64,000 bases of DNA from contig NZ_CP146609.1 in NCBI RefSeq assembly GCF_037094465.1, positions 1,489,501-1,553,500 of the forward strand. Direction: 5' to 3'. The notes under the pieces are model-generated. The model searched no databases, was not told the origin of the DNA, and saw only the letters and a program-made list of their open reading frames with translations. This DNA comes from Pseudodesulfovibrio sp. 5S69 (GTDB lineage Bacteria > Desulfobacterota > Desulfovibrionia > Desulfovibrionales > Desulfovibrionaceae). This document shows, one piece after another, positions 37,664 to 46,586 of this stretch. How positions within the stretch are numbered: the stretch's first letter is position 1; each line of letters starts with the position of its first letter. Position numbers and translations under genes: made by a program.

Positions 37664-38587
37664 ATGACAATTTCCCGCAGAGGATTTTTGGGGGCAGTGG
37701 GGATCGCGGGGGCGGCCTCGACCATGCCCGGCACTGCGCAGGCCTGGCAATCCAAGGCGCCGCCCGACCCCTACGGCTGCCTGGTGGACCTGACCCGGTG
37801 CGTGGGGTGCCGCAAGTGCGAGCAGGCGTGCAAGGAGGTCAACGACCTGCCCGAACCCGCCGTGAAGTTCGACGACCTGACCGTGCTGGACGCCAAGCGG
37901 CGGCCGGACCAGAACACCTTCACGGTCATCAACCGCTATTATACGGGCCGCATCGACGAGCGCGACAAGTTGGTGCCGACCTTCGTCAAGGTACAGTGTA
38001 TGCACTGCCAGGACCCGGCCTGCGTGTCGGCTTGCATCACCGGGGCCTTGACCAAGAAGGACAACGGTGCCGTGCACTACGACGTGAACAAGTGTATCGG
38101 CTGCCGCTACTGCATGGCCGCCTGCCCCTTCGAGATCCCGGCCTACGAGTACGACCGGCCCATCCTGCCCAGGGTGCGCAAGTGCACGTTCTGCTTCGAG
38201 CGCATCTCCAAGGAAGGCGGCAAGCCCGGCTGCGCGTCCATCTGTCCGGTGGAGGCCATCACCTTCGGGCGGCGCAGCGAGCTGCTCACGCTGGCTCGCG
38301 GACGCATCGAAGGCGATCCCGGCAAGTACATCGACCATATCTACGGCGAACGGGAAGTGGGCGGCACGAGCTGGCTGTACATCTCCAACGTGGAGTTCGG
38401 GAAGGTCGGCTTCCAGAAGCTGCCGACCCGGCCCATGCCGCAGACCACGGAGACCATCCAGAGCTCGCTGTTCAGCTACCTGTGGTCGCCGCTGGCCCTG
38501 TTCGGGGTCCTGGGGGCGGTCATGGGCGCGACCTCCCGCAAGCACGACGCCGACACGCACGACAAGGAGGACGGCCATGACGCATAA
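37664..38587 (+). CDS. Tat-exported 4x[4Fe-4S] ferredoxin subunit (HybA-like)
   Basis: A 307-residue periplasmic electron-transfer subunit. It has a Tat signal ([11 protein letters not shown]) and four cysteine clusters: [37 protein letters not shown] and the split CTFC...CASICPV. A C-terminal helix ([15 protein letters not shown]) anchors it to the membrane, as in HybA. It probably passes electrons between the NrfD/HybB-type quinone protein and the multihaem cytochrome encoded next. It overlaps the next gene by 11 nt. Confidence 0.93.
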   Translation: MTISRRGFLGAVGIAGAASTMPGTAQAWQSKAPPDPYGCLVDLTRCVGCRKCEQACKEVNDLPEPAVKFDDLTVLDAKRRPDQNTFTVINRYYTGRIDERDKLVPTFVKVQCMHCQDPACVSACITGALTKKDNGAVHYDVNKCIGCRYCMAACPFEIPAYEYDRPILPRVRKCTFCFERISKEGGKPGCASICPVEAITFGRRSELLTLARGRIEGDPGKYIDHIYGEREVGGTSWLYISNVEFGKVGFQKLPTRPMPQTTETIQSSLFSYLWSPLALFGVLGAVMGATSRKHDADTHDKEDGHDA

Positions 38588-39740
38588 GCCGCAACCCATC
38601 GACCGGCCCTTCTGGACCCCGGGCGTGCTGGTCATGCTGGCCCTGATGATCGGGGCGGCCCTGACTCTCATCGTCCGCTACACCTACGGGCTGGCCGCCG
38701 TGACCAACCTGAACAACCACTACCCCTGGGGCATCTGGATCGGACTGGACGTGGCCTCGGGCGTGGCCCTGGCTGCGGGCGGGTTCACCACCGCCTTCCT
38801 GGCGCACATCCTGGGGCGCCACTATTACGAGGCCGTGACCCGGCCCGCGCTGCTGACCGCCGCGCTCGGCTACACCTTCGTGGCCCTGGCCGTGTTCTTC
38901 GACATCGGGCGGTCCTGGGCCATCTGGAAGCCGGTCGTCTACCAGAACCACACCTCGGCCCTGTTCGAGGTGGCCATGTGCGTCATGGCCTACGTGACCG
39001 TGCTGTGGATCGAGTTCATCCCGGTCCTGGCCGAGCGGCTGGGCGGCAAGATCAGGCTGCTGGCCTTCCTGGACCGCATCCTGGACAAGACCATGTGGGT
39101 CTTCATCATCCTCGGGGTGGTGCTGTCCTGCATGCACCAGTCCAGCCTGGGCACCCTGATGGTCATCGCCCCGACCAAGACGTCGCCCCTGTGGGCCACG
39201 CCGCTGCAACCGCTGCTCTTCCTGACCTCGGCCTTTGCCGTGGGCTATCCCATGGTCATCGTGGAGACGACCATCGCCACCTCCTCGCTCAGGCTGGAGT
39301 CGGAGATGAACGTACTCACGCCGCTGTCCCGGATCACCATCCTGCTGCTCGGCGTGTACCTGGCCATCAAGGTCGGGGACTTGGTCTCGCGGGGCGCGTA
39401 CGCCACCCTGCTGGACGGTTCGGCCCAGAGCAACGCCTTCCTGGTGGAGGTCGGGCTCGGGGTGATCCTGCCGTGGGTCATGCTGCTCTTCCCGGCGGTG
39501 CGCCGCTCGCGAAGGTGGCTGTTCACCGCGGCCCTGCTCATCGTCTCGGGTGTCATGCTCAACCGGTTCAACGTGTTCGTGGTCTCGTTCAAGGCCCCGT
39601 ACGCGAACCATCCGTATTATCCGGCCATCGGCGAGATACTCGTCACCGCCGGGGCCGTGGCCACGATCTTCTTCCTCTATAGGCTGATCGTGACCTGGTT
39701 TCCGGTGTTGTCCGCCCAACGACAGGAGGTGTCCCGATGA
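38577..39740 (+). CDS. NrfD/HybB-type quinone-reactive membrane protein
   Basis: A 387-residue integral membrane protein with about ten helices. Family-like segments are [20 protein letters not shown] near residue 45 and [17 protein letters not shown] near 180. It exchanges electrons with menaquinone at the membrane. It overlaps the ferredoxin gene by 11 nt and the cytochrome gene by 4 nt, so stoichiometric assembly of a three-part complex is expected. Confidence 0.93.
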   Translation: MTHKPQPIDRPFWTPGVLVMLALMIGAALTLIVRYTYGLAAVTNLNNHYPWGIWIGLDVASGVALAAGGFTTAFLAHILGRHYYEAVTRPALLTAALGYTFVALAVFFDIGRSWAIWKPVVYQNHTSALFEVAMCVMAYVTVLWIEFIPVLAERLGGKIRLLAFLDRILDKTMWVFIILGVVLSCMHQSSLGTLMVIAPTKTSPLWATPLQPLLFLTSAFAVGYPMVIVETTIATSSLRLESEMNVLTPLSRITILLLGVYLAIKVGDLVSRGAYATLLDGSAQSNAFLVEVGLGVILPWVMLLFPAVRRSRRWLFTAALLIVSGVMLNRFNVFVVSFKAPYANHPYYPAIGEILVTAGAVATIFFLYRLIVTWFPVLSAQRQEVSR

Positions 39741-41905
39741 AGACCAAGTCGAGGAAGCTACTCGGATGGTCGGCGCTGGCCGTCACGGCCGTGGTCCTGT
39801 GGACCATGGTTCCGGCCTGGACCGCCACACCTCCGGCCGGCAAGGCCGAGCCCGTGGTCAAGTCCCGCAAGGACCTGACCCCCAAGCCCGAGGGCTGGTC
39901 GCCGGTGGACGAGGTCAAGGCGGAGCAGATGGCCCGCAAGCCGCATCCCTACGTGGAGAAGGTACTCATGGAGGACCTGCCCCTGCGTCAGCAGCGGCTG
40001 CGCAAGCTGGGCATCGGCCCCAAGGACATGAAGCAGAGCTACATCCTGCTCGACAGCGAACTGGTCGACACCTACGAGCGCAAGTACGAGCCCGTGCGCT
40101 TCATGCACGCCAAGCACGCGGCCGCGCTCGGCGGCGACTGCGCCTCCTGCCACCACTACCGTCCCGAGGACCCTGCGGCCCCGGAGATCATGGCCTGCCG
40201 CTCCTGCCATCAGGAATCCTTCTCCGAGAAGGACCCCAAGCGCATCGGGCTCAAGGCCGCCTACCACATGCAGTGCATGAACTGCCATGAGAAGATGAAG
40301 AAGGGGCCGGTCAGTTGCGAGGGCTGCCACGCCAAGCGCCCGGTGGACCACAGGGAGCTGGTCAAGCTCCCGGAGAACCCCACCCCGCAGCAGGTCACCA
40401 GGGAATGCCTGCGCTGCCACGAGCAGGCGGGCGAGGACATGCTGACCACGGCCCACTGGCTGTGGCGCGGCCCGTCGCCGTATACGGTCGAACATCGCAA
40501 GAGCGTCATGTCCGGCAAGGGCACGACCACCTTGAACAACTTCTGCCTGTCGGTCATCAGCAACGAGAAGCGCTGCACCTCCTGCCACGCCGGGTACGGC
40601 TGGAAGGACAAGACCTTCGACTTCTCCAAGCAGGAGAATATGGACTGCCTGGTCTGCCACGACACCACGGGCAGCTACAAGAAGGCCCCGCCCGCGGCGG
40701 GCATGCCCGACCCCAAGGTGGACATGGTCTACGTGGCCAGGAACGTCGGCCCGACCAGCCGCAAGACCTGCGGCGTCTGCCACTTCAGCGGCGGCGGGGG
40801 CGATGCGGTCAAGCACGCGGACATGTCGGCCCAGCTGTATTGGCCGGACCGCAACTGCGACGTGCACATGGGCGGCTACGACTTCCAGTGCGTGGAGTGC
40901 CACAAGACCCGGAACCACAAGATCTCGGGCCGGTCCACCTCCGTGCCCGTGGCCGAGGGGTTCCGCGCCTGCGAGGACTGCCATACGTCCAAGCCCCACT
41001 ACGGCGACAGTCTGCTCGACCATCACCTGAACAAGCACAGCGAGACCGTGGCCTGCAACACCTGCCATTCGCCCATCTACTCCAAGTGCGCGGCGACCAA
41101 GACCTGGTGGGACTGGTCCACGGCGGGCGACAAGCAGCGCAAGGTGCACAAGGACAAGTACGGCAAGCCGGACTACTCCTGGATGAAGGGCGACTTCCGC
41201 TGGAAGGAGGCGGCCAAGCCCACTTACGAATGGTACAACGGGTTCATGGAGCGCCGCCTGTTGGGCGACTTGATCGAACCGTCGGCCAAGGGGTTCCGCC
41301 CCGGCGAGCACCTGACGCCCGAGCAGAAGGCGGCCATGGTGGTCACGGACATCACCCGCCCGGTGGGCTCCCTGGACGATCCGCACTCCAAGATCACGCC
41401 GTTCAAGATCATGGCGGGCATCCAGCCCGCGGACGCGAAGAACCGCTACCTGCTGGTGCCGCACCTCTTCCCGTACGACAAGGAGGACGCGTCCGCCTTC
41501 TGGAAGGGCACCGACTGGCAGGCCGCGTTCAAGGAGGGCATGGCCAAGGCGGGCCTGCCCTACAGCGGCGAGTACATGTGGGTCGCCACCAACATGTACT
41601 GGCGCATCGAGCACGAGGTCATGCCCAAGGAGCACGCCCTGTCCTGTGCACAGTGCCACGACAGCCTCAGGGGTGAGCGGACCTGCGACCGCTGCCACCA
41701 GGATTCGCGCGGCGCGAAGTTCCGCGAGCTGACGGAAAAGGGCGCGGACTTCGAACTGCTCCGGATGATGGGCCGCGACGTGGGCGAGCTGATCGGTAAG
41801 TCCGACTACATCGACTTCAAAAAGCTCGGCTACAAGGGCGACCCGATCCTCTACGGCGGGCGCTTCACCAAGCTGCCGCTCGGCCGGGGGCCGGACGGCA
41901 AGTAA
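39737..41905 (+). CDS. 13-haem c-type cytochrome: c3-like domain fused to octahaem tetrathionate-reductase-type domain
   Basis: A 722-residue exported protein with 13 CXXCH motifs. An uncleaved or Sec-type leader (LLGWSALAVTAVVLWTMVPA) is followed by a tetrahaem class III-like part, residues about 120-205 (CASCHH, CRSCH, CMNCH, CEGCH). Nine further motifs lie in a region resembling the OTR family (CLRCHEQ...TTAHWLWRG, CTSCHAGYGWKD, CLVCHDTTG, CGVCHFSGGGGDAVKH, CVECH, CEDCH, CNTCH, CAQCH, CDRCH). It is the likely terminal enzyme of this operon, receiving quinol electrons through the c3-like part. The substrate (tetrathionate, nitrite, hydroxylamine or other) is not settled by sequence. Confidence 0.92.
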   Translation: MKTKSRKLLGWSALAVTAVVLWTMVPAWTATPPAGKAEPVVKSRKDLTPKPEGWSPVDEVKAEQMARKPHPYVEKVLMEDLPLRQQRLRKLGIGPKDMKQSYILLDSELVDTYERKYEPVRFMHAKHAAALGGDCASCHHYRPEDPAAPEIMACRSCHQESFSEKDPKRIGLKAAYHMQCMNCHEKMKKGPVSCEGCHAKRPVDHRELVKLPENPTPQQVTRECLRCHEQAGEDMLTTAHWLWRGPSPYTVEHRKSVMSGKGTTTLNNFCLSVISNEKRCTSCHAGYGWKDKTFDFSKQENMDCLVCHDTTGSYKKAPPAAGMPDPKVDMVYVARNVGPTSRKTCGVCHFSGGGGDAVKHADMSAQLYWPDRNCDVHMGGYDFQCVECHKTRNHKISGRSTSVPVAEGFRACEDCHTSKPHYGDSLLDHHLNKHSETVACNTCHSPIYSKCAATKTWWDWSTAGDKQRKVHKDKYGKPDYSWMKGDFRWKEAAKPTYEWYNGFMERRLLGDLIEPSAKGFRPGEHLTPEQKAAMVVTDITRPVGSLDDPHSKITPFKIMAGIQPADAKNRYLLVPHLFPYDKEDASAFWKGTDWQAAFKEGMAKAGLPYSGEYMWVATNMYWRIEHEVMPKEHALSCAQCHDSLRGERTCDRCHQDSRGAKFRELTEKGADFELLRMMGRDVGELIGKSDYIDFKKLGYKGDPILYGGRFTKLPLGRGPDGK

Positions 41906-41929
41906 CGGGCCCGTGCCCGCAAACGGCAA

Positions 41930-41960
41930 GGCCCGGAGTCGGAAGACTCCGGGCCTTTTT
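41930..41960 (+). terminator. Terminator of the ferredoxin/NrfD/cytochrome operon
   Basis: GGCCCGGAGTC, loop GGAA, GACTCCGGGCC, then TTTTT. A textbook intrinsic terminator 25 nt after the stop. Confidence 0.95.
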
Positions 41961-42261
41961 GCGTCCGGCCCGCGCATGCCGGGGAAGCGTTCCCTGTCCG
42001 TTTTTGCTTCGTTGCATGAAGGAGCGTTGCAACGGGGCAGGAAACCAATGCGTATGTCGTTCCTGCGGATCGGCTATTCTATTGGTTATGCAATGTACTG
42101 TATGCCACTGCTCTGTATTGCATAAGGTTATTATGGTGATTGTTTATTCTGATATTATAATATACGACGTGGAAGCGGTATGTTTTTACGCATTGGTTTG
42201 AATTGTTCATAACCATAATAGTCGAATAGATATGTCCATTTCGCATTGTAAGGAGCACGCT
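41961..42261 (+). promoter_or_regulatory. AT-rich upstream region of the chemoreceptor gene
   Basis: No gene. A nine-base inverted repeat TTATGCAAT (42086-42094) / ATTGCATAA (42117-42125) with a 22-nt spacer sits about 140-180 nt before the start. A TATAAT (42156-42161) is present without a good -35. AAGGAG at 42250-42255 sets the GTG start of the next gene. Confidence 0.45.
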
Positions 42262-43929
42262 GTGAAGACGTTCGAAAAAATCTCTGTGAAACTCTCAGCC
42301 TCATTCGCCTGCATCATTTTACTTGCCGTTGTGCTCGGAGTCATCTCGGTCATGAGCTTGGGTTCAATAAACGAGGACTCGACAATAATGGTGGAGAACT
42401 GGATCCCCTCCATAATCGACGTCAATAGGATCAATACCGCGACCTCGGATTTCCGGATCGCGGAACTGCAGCATACCCTGGCCCTCGATGCTGCGGGCAT
42501 GAGGTCATTCGAAAAAATCATGGAACAGGAAAAGGCGAAGATCAAGGAAGCGTCGGAGGAGTATGCATCGCTCATCTCCAGTGAGAAAGAGCGGGCGCTG
42601 TTCAACGACTTCCGGACGGCCTGGTCGGAATACATGGCTGTGCACGAGAAATTTCTCGTCCTTTCCAGGGCCAACAAGAACGACGAGGCCCAGGCGCTCC
42701 TGCGCGGCAGGTCGGAAAAGGAGTTTGCCGAGGCCAGTGCCGACCTGGAAAAGCTCATTGCCGAGAACTTCAAGGGCGCCCGGGCGCAGAGCGCGCTGGG
42801 CGACGCCAATTTCAGGAGTGCCGAGGCCTGGATCATCTCGATCCTGGCGGGTGTGGTCGTGGTCAGCGTTCTGCTGAGCCTGCTCATCATTCGCAGCCTG
42901 CTCCGCCAACTGGGCGAGGAGCCCTCGCTGATCGCCTCCATCGCGCACCGCATCTCCGAAGGGGACCTGACCCTGAACCTTGCCCGGAGCAAGCCCGCCG
43001 TGGGCGCGTTCGCCGCCATGCAGCAGATGGTCGGGAAGCTCCAGGAGGTGGTTGCCAACGTCCGCGAGGCCGCTGACAACGTGGCCGCCGGCAGCGTCGA
43101 GATCAGTTCCACGGCCGAGGAGATGAGCCAGGGGGCCACGGAACAGGCCGCGGCCGCCGAGGAGGTCTCGGCGAGCATGACCCAGATGGTCGGCAGCATA
43201 GAGCAGAATACCCAGAGCGCCCGGCAGACGGAACGGATTGCCGCCCAGAGCGCGTCGGCCGCCACCGAGGGCGGCGAGGCCGTGTCCCAGACCGTGGCGG
43301 CCATGAAGGACATCGCCGAGCGGATCAACATCATCGAGGAGATCGCCCGGCAGACCAACCTCCTGGCTCTGAACGCGGCCATCGAGGCGGCCCGGGCCGG
43401 AGAGCACGGCAAGGGGTTCGCGGTGGTGGCCGCCGAGGTGCGCAAGCTGGCCGAGCGCAGCGGCACGGCCGCGGCCGAGATCAGCGCATTGTCCTCTTCC
43501 AGCGTGGCCGTGGCCGAGCGCGCCGGGACCATGCTGGCCGGTCTGGTGCCGGACATCAACAAGACCTCGGGGCTGGTGCGGGACATCGCCGTGGCCAGCG
43601 ACGAGCAGAACAGCGGAGCCGCCCAGATCAGCGTGGCCGTCACCCAGCTCGACACGGTCATCCAGCAGAGCGCGTCCTCCACCGAGGAGATGGCCGCCTC
43701 CAGCGAAGAACTGGCCGCCCAGGCCCAGGAGTTGCAAGCCACCATGGCCTTTTTCAAGGTCACGGAGGCCGGTCCCGCGCGTCCGGCCCGCGTCGTGCCC
43801 AAGGCGGCCGTCCGGCGTCCCGCGCGGCCCCACGGCCCGGCTCCGAAGGCGTCCCGTCCGCAGGCGAGGCCCGAGCCCGTGGAACTGGATATGTCCGATG
43901 ACTCGGGCCGGGAGTTCGAACGGTTTTAG
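42262..43929 (+). CDS. Methyl-accepting chemotaxis protein
   Basis: About 555 residues starting at GTG 42262, where AAGGAG lies 6 nt upstream (an ATG ten codons earlier has no such site). Helix 1 ([18 protein letters not shown]), a four-helix-bundle-type periplasmic sensor (about 30-195), helix 2 ([20 protein letters not shown]), HAMP-like region, and the signalling hairpin [20 protein letters not shown] at about 357-400. The tail is Pro/Ala/Arg-rich and ends GREFERF, similar to the aromatic-x-x-aromatic tethers that recruit CheR/CheB. The ligand is unknown. Confidence 0.94.
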   Translation: MKTFEKISVKLSASFACIILLAVVLGVISVMSLGSINEDSTIMVENWIPSIIDVNRINTATSDFRIAELQHTLALDAAGMRSFEKIMEQEKAKIKEASEEYASLISSEKERALFNDFRTAWSEYMAVHEKFLVLSRANKNDEAQALLRGRSEKEFAEASADLEKLIAENFKGARAQSALGDANFRSAEAWIISILAGVVVVSVLLSLLIIRSLLRQLGEEPSLIASIAHRISEGDLTLNLARSKPAVGAFAAMQQMVGKLQEVVANVREAADNVAAGSVEISSTAEEMSQGATEQAAAAEEVSASMTQMVGSIEQNTQSARQTERIAAQSASAATEGGEAVSQTVAAMKDIAERINIIEEIARQTNLLALNAAIEAARAGEHGKGFAVVAAEVRKLAERSGTAAAEISALSSSSVAVAERAGTMLAGLVPDINKTSGLVRDIAVASDEQNSGAAQISVAVTQLDTVIQQSASSTEEMAASSEELAAQAQELQATMAFFKVTEAGPARPARVVPKAAVRRPARPHGPAPKASRPQARPEPVELDMSDDSGREFERF

Positions 43930-43952
43930 CGGGGCGCACACTCCGTGCAGGC

Positions 43953-43986
43953 AGCCGCCCCCGGTCCGAGAGGACCGGGGGCGGCT
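43953..43986. terminator. Bidirectional terminator between convergent genes
   Basis: AGCCGCCCCCGGTCC (43953-43967), loop GAGA, and GGACCGGGGGCGGCT (43972-43986): 15 perfect pairs between the chemoreceptor and the convergent exported-protein gene. Confidence 0.85.
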
Positions 43987-44035
43987 TGCATTGTGTCCTT
44001 CCGGGGGGCGGAATGGGCCGGGAGCGCCGGTCCGC

Positions 44036-44455
44036 CTATGGCGTGATCTCAATGTCCAGGGTCGCCTCGATGAGCGGCTTGGCGCTGACCCCGCCGCAAC
44101 TGCCCTTGCTGATCTGGTTGAGCAGGATGAGCACGCGGTAGGTCCCGGGCTCGGCAAAGGTCATGACCGTCTCGGGATAGCCGGGCCTGACCTTGGGCTT
44201 GGCGCCCTCGGGCCGGACCGGGAACTCCACGTTGACGGCCGTGTAGGCCCCGGCCGGGAGCGCGTATCCCTTGAGGTCGAAGACCGCTTTCACGGGCTGA
44301 CCGGCCTTGAACGGCCCGGCCAGGTGGACCTCGCCGCCGGGCACGGCCGACCGGGTCTGGTCCGCGAGGGCGGGAGCGGACAGAAGCGCGGCCCAGACGA
44401 TGATCAAGGCGGCGCAGGCCGCGGTCAGGGAGGGGAGGGAGTGTCGATTTCTCAT
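44036..44455 (-). CDS. Small exported protein (139 aa), unknown function
   Basis: Signal peptide LTAACAALIIVWAALLSAPALA. The mature domain is beta-rich (GEVHLAGPFKAGQPVKAVFD, YRVLILLNQISKG), probably an immunoglobulin-like or carbohydrate-binding-like sandwich, with one Cys. ATG 44455 begins the signal peptide; the ribosome site is weak. It is divergent from the PAS-LuxR regulator by 72 nt, which suggests shared control. No known family was recognised. Confidence 0.75.
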   Translation of the reverse strand: MRNRHSLPSLTAACAALIIVWAALLSAPALADQTRSAVPGGEVHLAGPFKAGQPVKAVFDLKGYALPAGAYTAVNVEFPVRPEGAKPKVRPGYPETVMTFAEPGTYRVLILLNQISKGSCGGVSAKPLIEATLDIEITP

Positions 44456-44492
44456 GGCTTGATCATACGCCCGGTCCGGTATATTGCAAGGC

Positions 44493-44510
44493 ATGGGTAT
44501 CCATTGGGTA
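44493..44510 (+). promoter_or_regulatory. Heptamer pair ATGGGTA-N4-TTGGGTA
   Basis: Two direct heptamers 11 nt apart centre to centre (one helical turn) lie in the divergent region upstream of the LuxR-type gene. On the minus strand they read TACCCAA and TACCCAT; the latter fits the NarL-type heptamer TACYYMT. A related inverted pair lies upstream of the TorD operon. Confidence 0.5.
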
Positions 44511-44527
44511 TATACGCGGGAGGCGCG

Positions 44528-45862
44528 ATGAAGAACCGGTCCGGCGAACAGCGGCACCATTGGGACATGCTCCTGGCCATGGAGCGGGAGGAGGACTACT
44601 TCCTCGAACGCTGGTCCGTGCGCATGGAGCAGGCGGGCTACCTGGAACACACCACGGCCAAGCGCGCCGACTGCCTCCAGGCGCTCGGCGACTTCCTCGC
44701 GCCCATGCGCATGCATCGGGACATGGGGCTGCCCAACCCGGATTTCCCTTGGTTGATCCGCGACGAAGGGGAGTGGGGCCGTCCGCAGATAGAGTCCGCC
44801 CGGCGGCACCGCATGCGCGGGATCACCGCCGACATGTATCTCGGCTGTTTCATAACCTTCATCCACAGCCTGGTGGACGTGATCGAAAGGATGGAGGGGT
44901 CGTTCGAGAGCAAGGTCCAGGCGCGCCGCCACGTCAGGCTCTACGGCGACGCCCTGGAGGTCCTGTTCGTGCGCGACTGGACGCGCATCCTGCCGGACCT
45001 GGCCGCCCAGCGGCTTGATGAGGCCAACCGGCTGCTGACCTTGGAGAAGTGCCGCTACGAGAACATCCTGGACGCCTCGTCCGATCTGATCCTTGTGGTC
45101 GGCGGCGACGGCCGGGTGATCCAGGCCAACCGGGCGGTTCTGGCCGTGCTGGACCGGGCGGACGTCATCGGCGCGTCGGTCTGGGACGTCCTGTCCGTGG
45201 AAGGGCAGTCCCTGGAGGACCTGCTCAAGTACTATCCGGTGGGCATGTCCTGCGAGTTGAGCCCCTTTGACGAGGCCGTGGTCTACCGCATGCAGATCAA
45301 CTCCATCGGCAGCGTATCCATGGCCAGCGACGAATACATGATCATGCTGACCAACATCACGGCCCAGGCCGTGCAGCGCGAGACGCTGGAGCGGGTGGTC
45401 TCCGAGCGCACCGAGGCCCTGCGCCGCGAAAAAGAGCAGCTGGAGGAGATGAACATCACCCTGCGCAACGTGCTGCAATCCATCGACCGCGAGCGGGAGC
45501 AGCTCCTGGGCGAGGTCTCGGCCAAGGTCAACAACCTGGTCCTGCCCGCCCTGGAGCGGATCGAGAACGAGGACGACGCGGCCATCCGCCGGGGCTACCT
45601 GACCGTGGCCAAGGATCAGTTGGCGCGGCTGGCGCCCGGCAGCGGGGGCTCGGACCCGCTATTGCTCAAGCTGACCCACATGGAGACCCGCGTGGCCCAG
45701 TTCATCCAGGCCGGGCACCCCTCCAAGGAGATCGCCGAGTCCCTGAACATCTCGGTGGAGACGGTCCAGACCCACCGCAAGAACATCCGCCGCAAGCTCG
45801 GCCTGCACGGCAAGAGCGTCAGCCTGTACGCCCACCTCAAGACCCTGGGACTGACCGCCTGA
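44528..45862 (+). CDS. PAS-LuxR family transcriptional regulator (444 aa)
   Basis: An all-helical N-terminal sensor-like domain (about 1-165; no family named) is followed by a PAS domain (about 180-285, ILDASSDLILVVGGDGRVIQ), a coiled coil (EALRREKEQLEEMNITL) and a C-terminal LuxR-type HTH (SKEIAESLNISVETVQTHRK). GGGAGG precedes ATG 44528. There is no membrane segment, so it senses a cytoplasmic signal, possibly redox or a cofactor bound to PAS. It probably controls the TorD/molybdoenzyme operon that follows by 124 nt. Confidence 0.88.
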   Translation: MKNRSGEQRHHWDMLLAMEREEDYFLERWSVRMEQAGYLEHTTAKRADCLQALGDFLAPMRMHRDMGLPNPDFPWLIRDEGEWGRPQIESARRHRMRGITADMYLGCFITFIHSLVDVIERMEGSFESKVQARRHVRLYGDALEVLFVRDWTRILPDLAAQRLDEANRLLTLEKCRYENILDASSDLILVVGGDGRVIQANRAVLAVLDRADVIGASVWDVLSVEGQSLEDLLKYYPVGMSCELSPFDEAVVYRMQINSIGSVSMASDEYMIMLTNITAQAVQRETLERVVSERTEALRREKEQLEEMNITLRNVLQSIDREREQLLGEVSAKVNNLVLPALERIENEDDAAIRRGYLTVAKDQLARLAPGSGGSDPLLLKLTHMETRVAQFIQAGHPSKEIAESLNISVETVQTHRKNIRRKLGLHGKSVSLYAHLKTLGLTA

Positions 45863-45873
45863 TCCGAGTATTA

Positions 45874-45897
45874 AATGGGTAGACTGACCTACCCATT
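45874..45897. promoter_or_regulatory. Inverted repeat AATGGGTAG-N6-CTACCCATT
   Basis: A perfect nine-base inverted repeat containing ATGGGTA and TACCCAT heptamers, just after the LuxR-type gene and about 90-110 nt before torD. It is either a hairpin terminator for the regulator or, more likely given the matching heptamers at 44493-44510, the operator of the molybdoenzyme operon. Confidence 0.55.
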
Positions 45898-45986
45898 CTA
45901 TCCCCACTTTCCCGTCTGTCGCCCTCCGGCGAGATTATCATAGTGCTTAAGCATGAAATTGGTATGTTGTTCACTGGAGGGAAATC

Positions 45987-46553
45987 ATGGCGGACCACGC
46001 ACACACCCGTGACGGGGCCCGGGCCCTTCGGGATTTCTTCGCGTCCCGCGACGCGGCGGACCTGAAGCGCGCCTCGGCCGCCGTTTCCGATCACTTTCAT
46101 TTGACCCTCGGCCGGGACATCGACTGGACCGGCGCGGAGTACGACTTCAACCGGCTCTTTGTCGGGCCCATGGCCGTTCCGGCCCCGCCGTTCGCCTCGG
46201 CCTACCAGACCGAACCGGCGCTCATGGGCGAGCCGACCCTGGCCGTGCGCGATGCCTACCGCGCTCTGGGGCTGATGGTCCCGGACCAGGGGCAGACCCC
46301 GGACGACCACCTGGCCTTCGAACTGGACCTGGCGGCGGCAATGCCGGACCCGGAAGAAGGAGCGGGCGGCGACGCCGTCACGGCCGAGGTCCGGGAGTGG
46401 CTCCTGGGTGAGCACCTGCCCGGCTGGGTCCCGGCCTTTGTCGAGGCCGTGAAGGCGCAGCCGGATGTGAGCGCGCCGGTGCGGATGGCCGTGGACGCGC
46501 TCGAAAACTGGCTTGAAGCCACCCGGCCCGCGGCAGGGGCCGGACAGGCATAG
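45987..46553 (+). CDS. TorD/DmsD-family molybdoenzyme chaperone
   Basis: A 188-residue all-helical cytoplasmic chaperone. The family motif region is YDFNRLFVGPMAVPAPPFAS (E/Y-x3-F-x4-PxPPxxS), typical of TorD-like proteins that bind Tat leaders of molybdoenzymes and guard cofactor insertion. GGAGG precedes ATG 45987. It is the first gene of the operon with the DmsA-like catalytic subunit 33 nt downstream. Confidence 0.92.
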   Translation: MADHAHTRDGARALRDFFASRDAADLKRASAAVSDHFHLTLGRDIDWTGAEYDFNRLFVGPMAVPAPPFASAYQTEPALMGEPTLAVRDAYRALGLMVPDQGQTPDDHLAFELDLAAAMPDPEEGAGGDAVTAEVREWLLGEHLPGWVPAFVEAVKAQPDVSAPVRMAVDALENWLEATRPAAGAGQA

Positions 46554-46586
46554 GCAAACTTTCAACGTGATCTGGAGGAGGATCAT

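Noticed and set aside
44036..45478. 480-codon minus-strand frame
   Set aside because: Only the last 139 codons, starting at a clear signal peptide, are supported; the rest is antisense to the PAS-LuxR gene.
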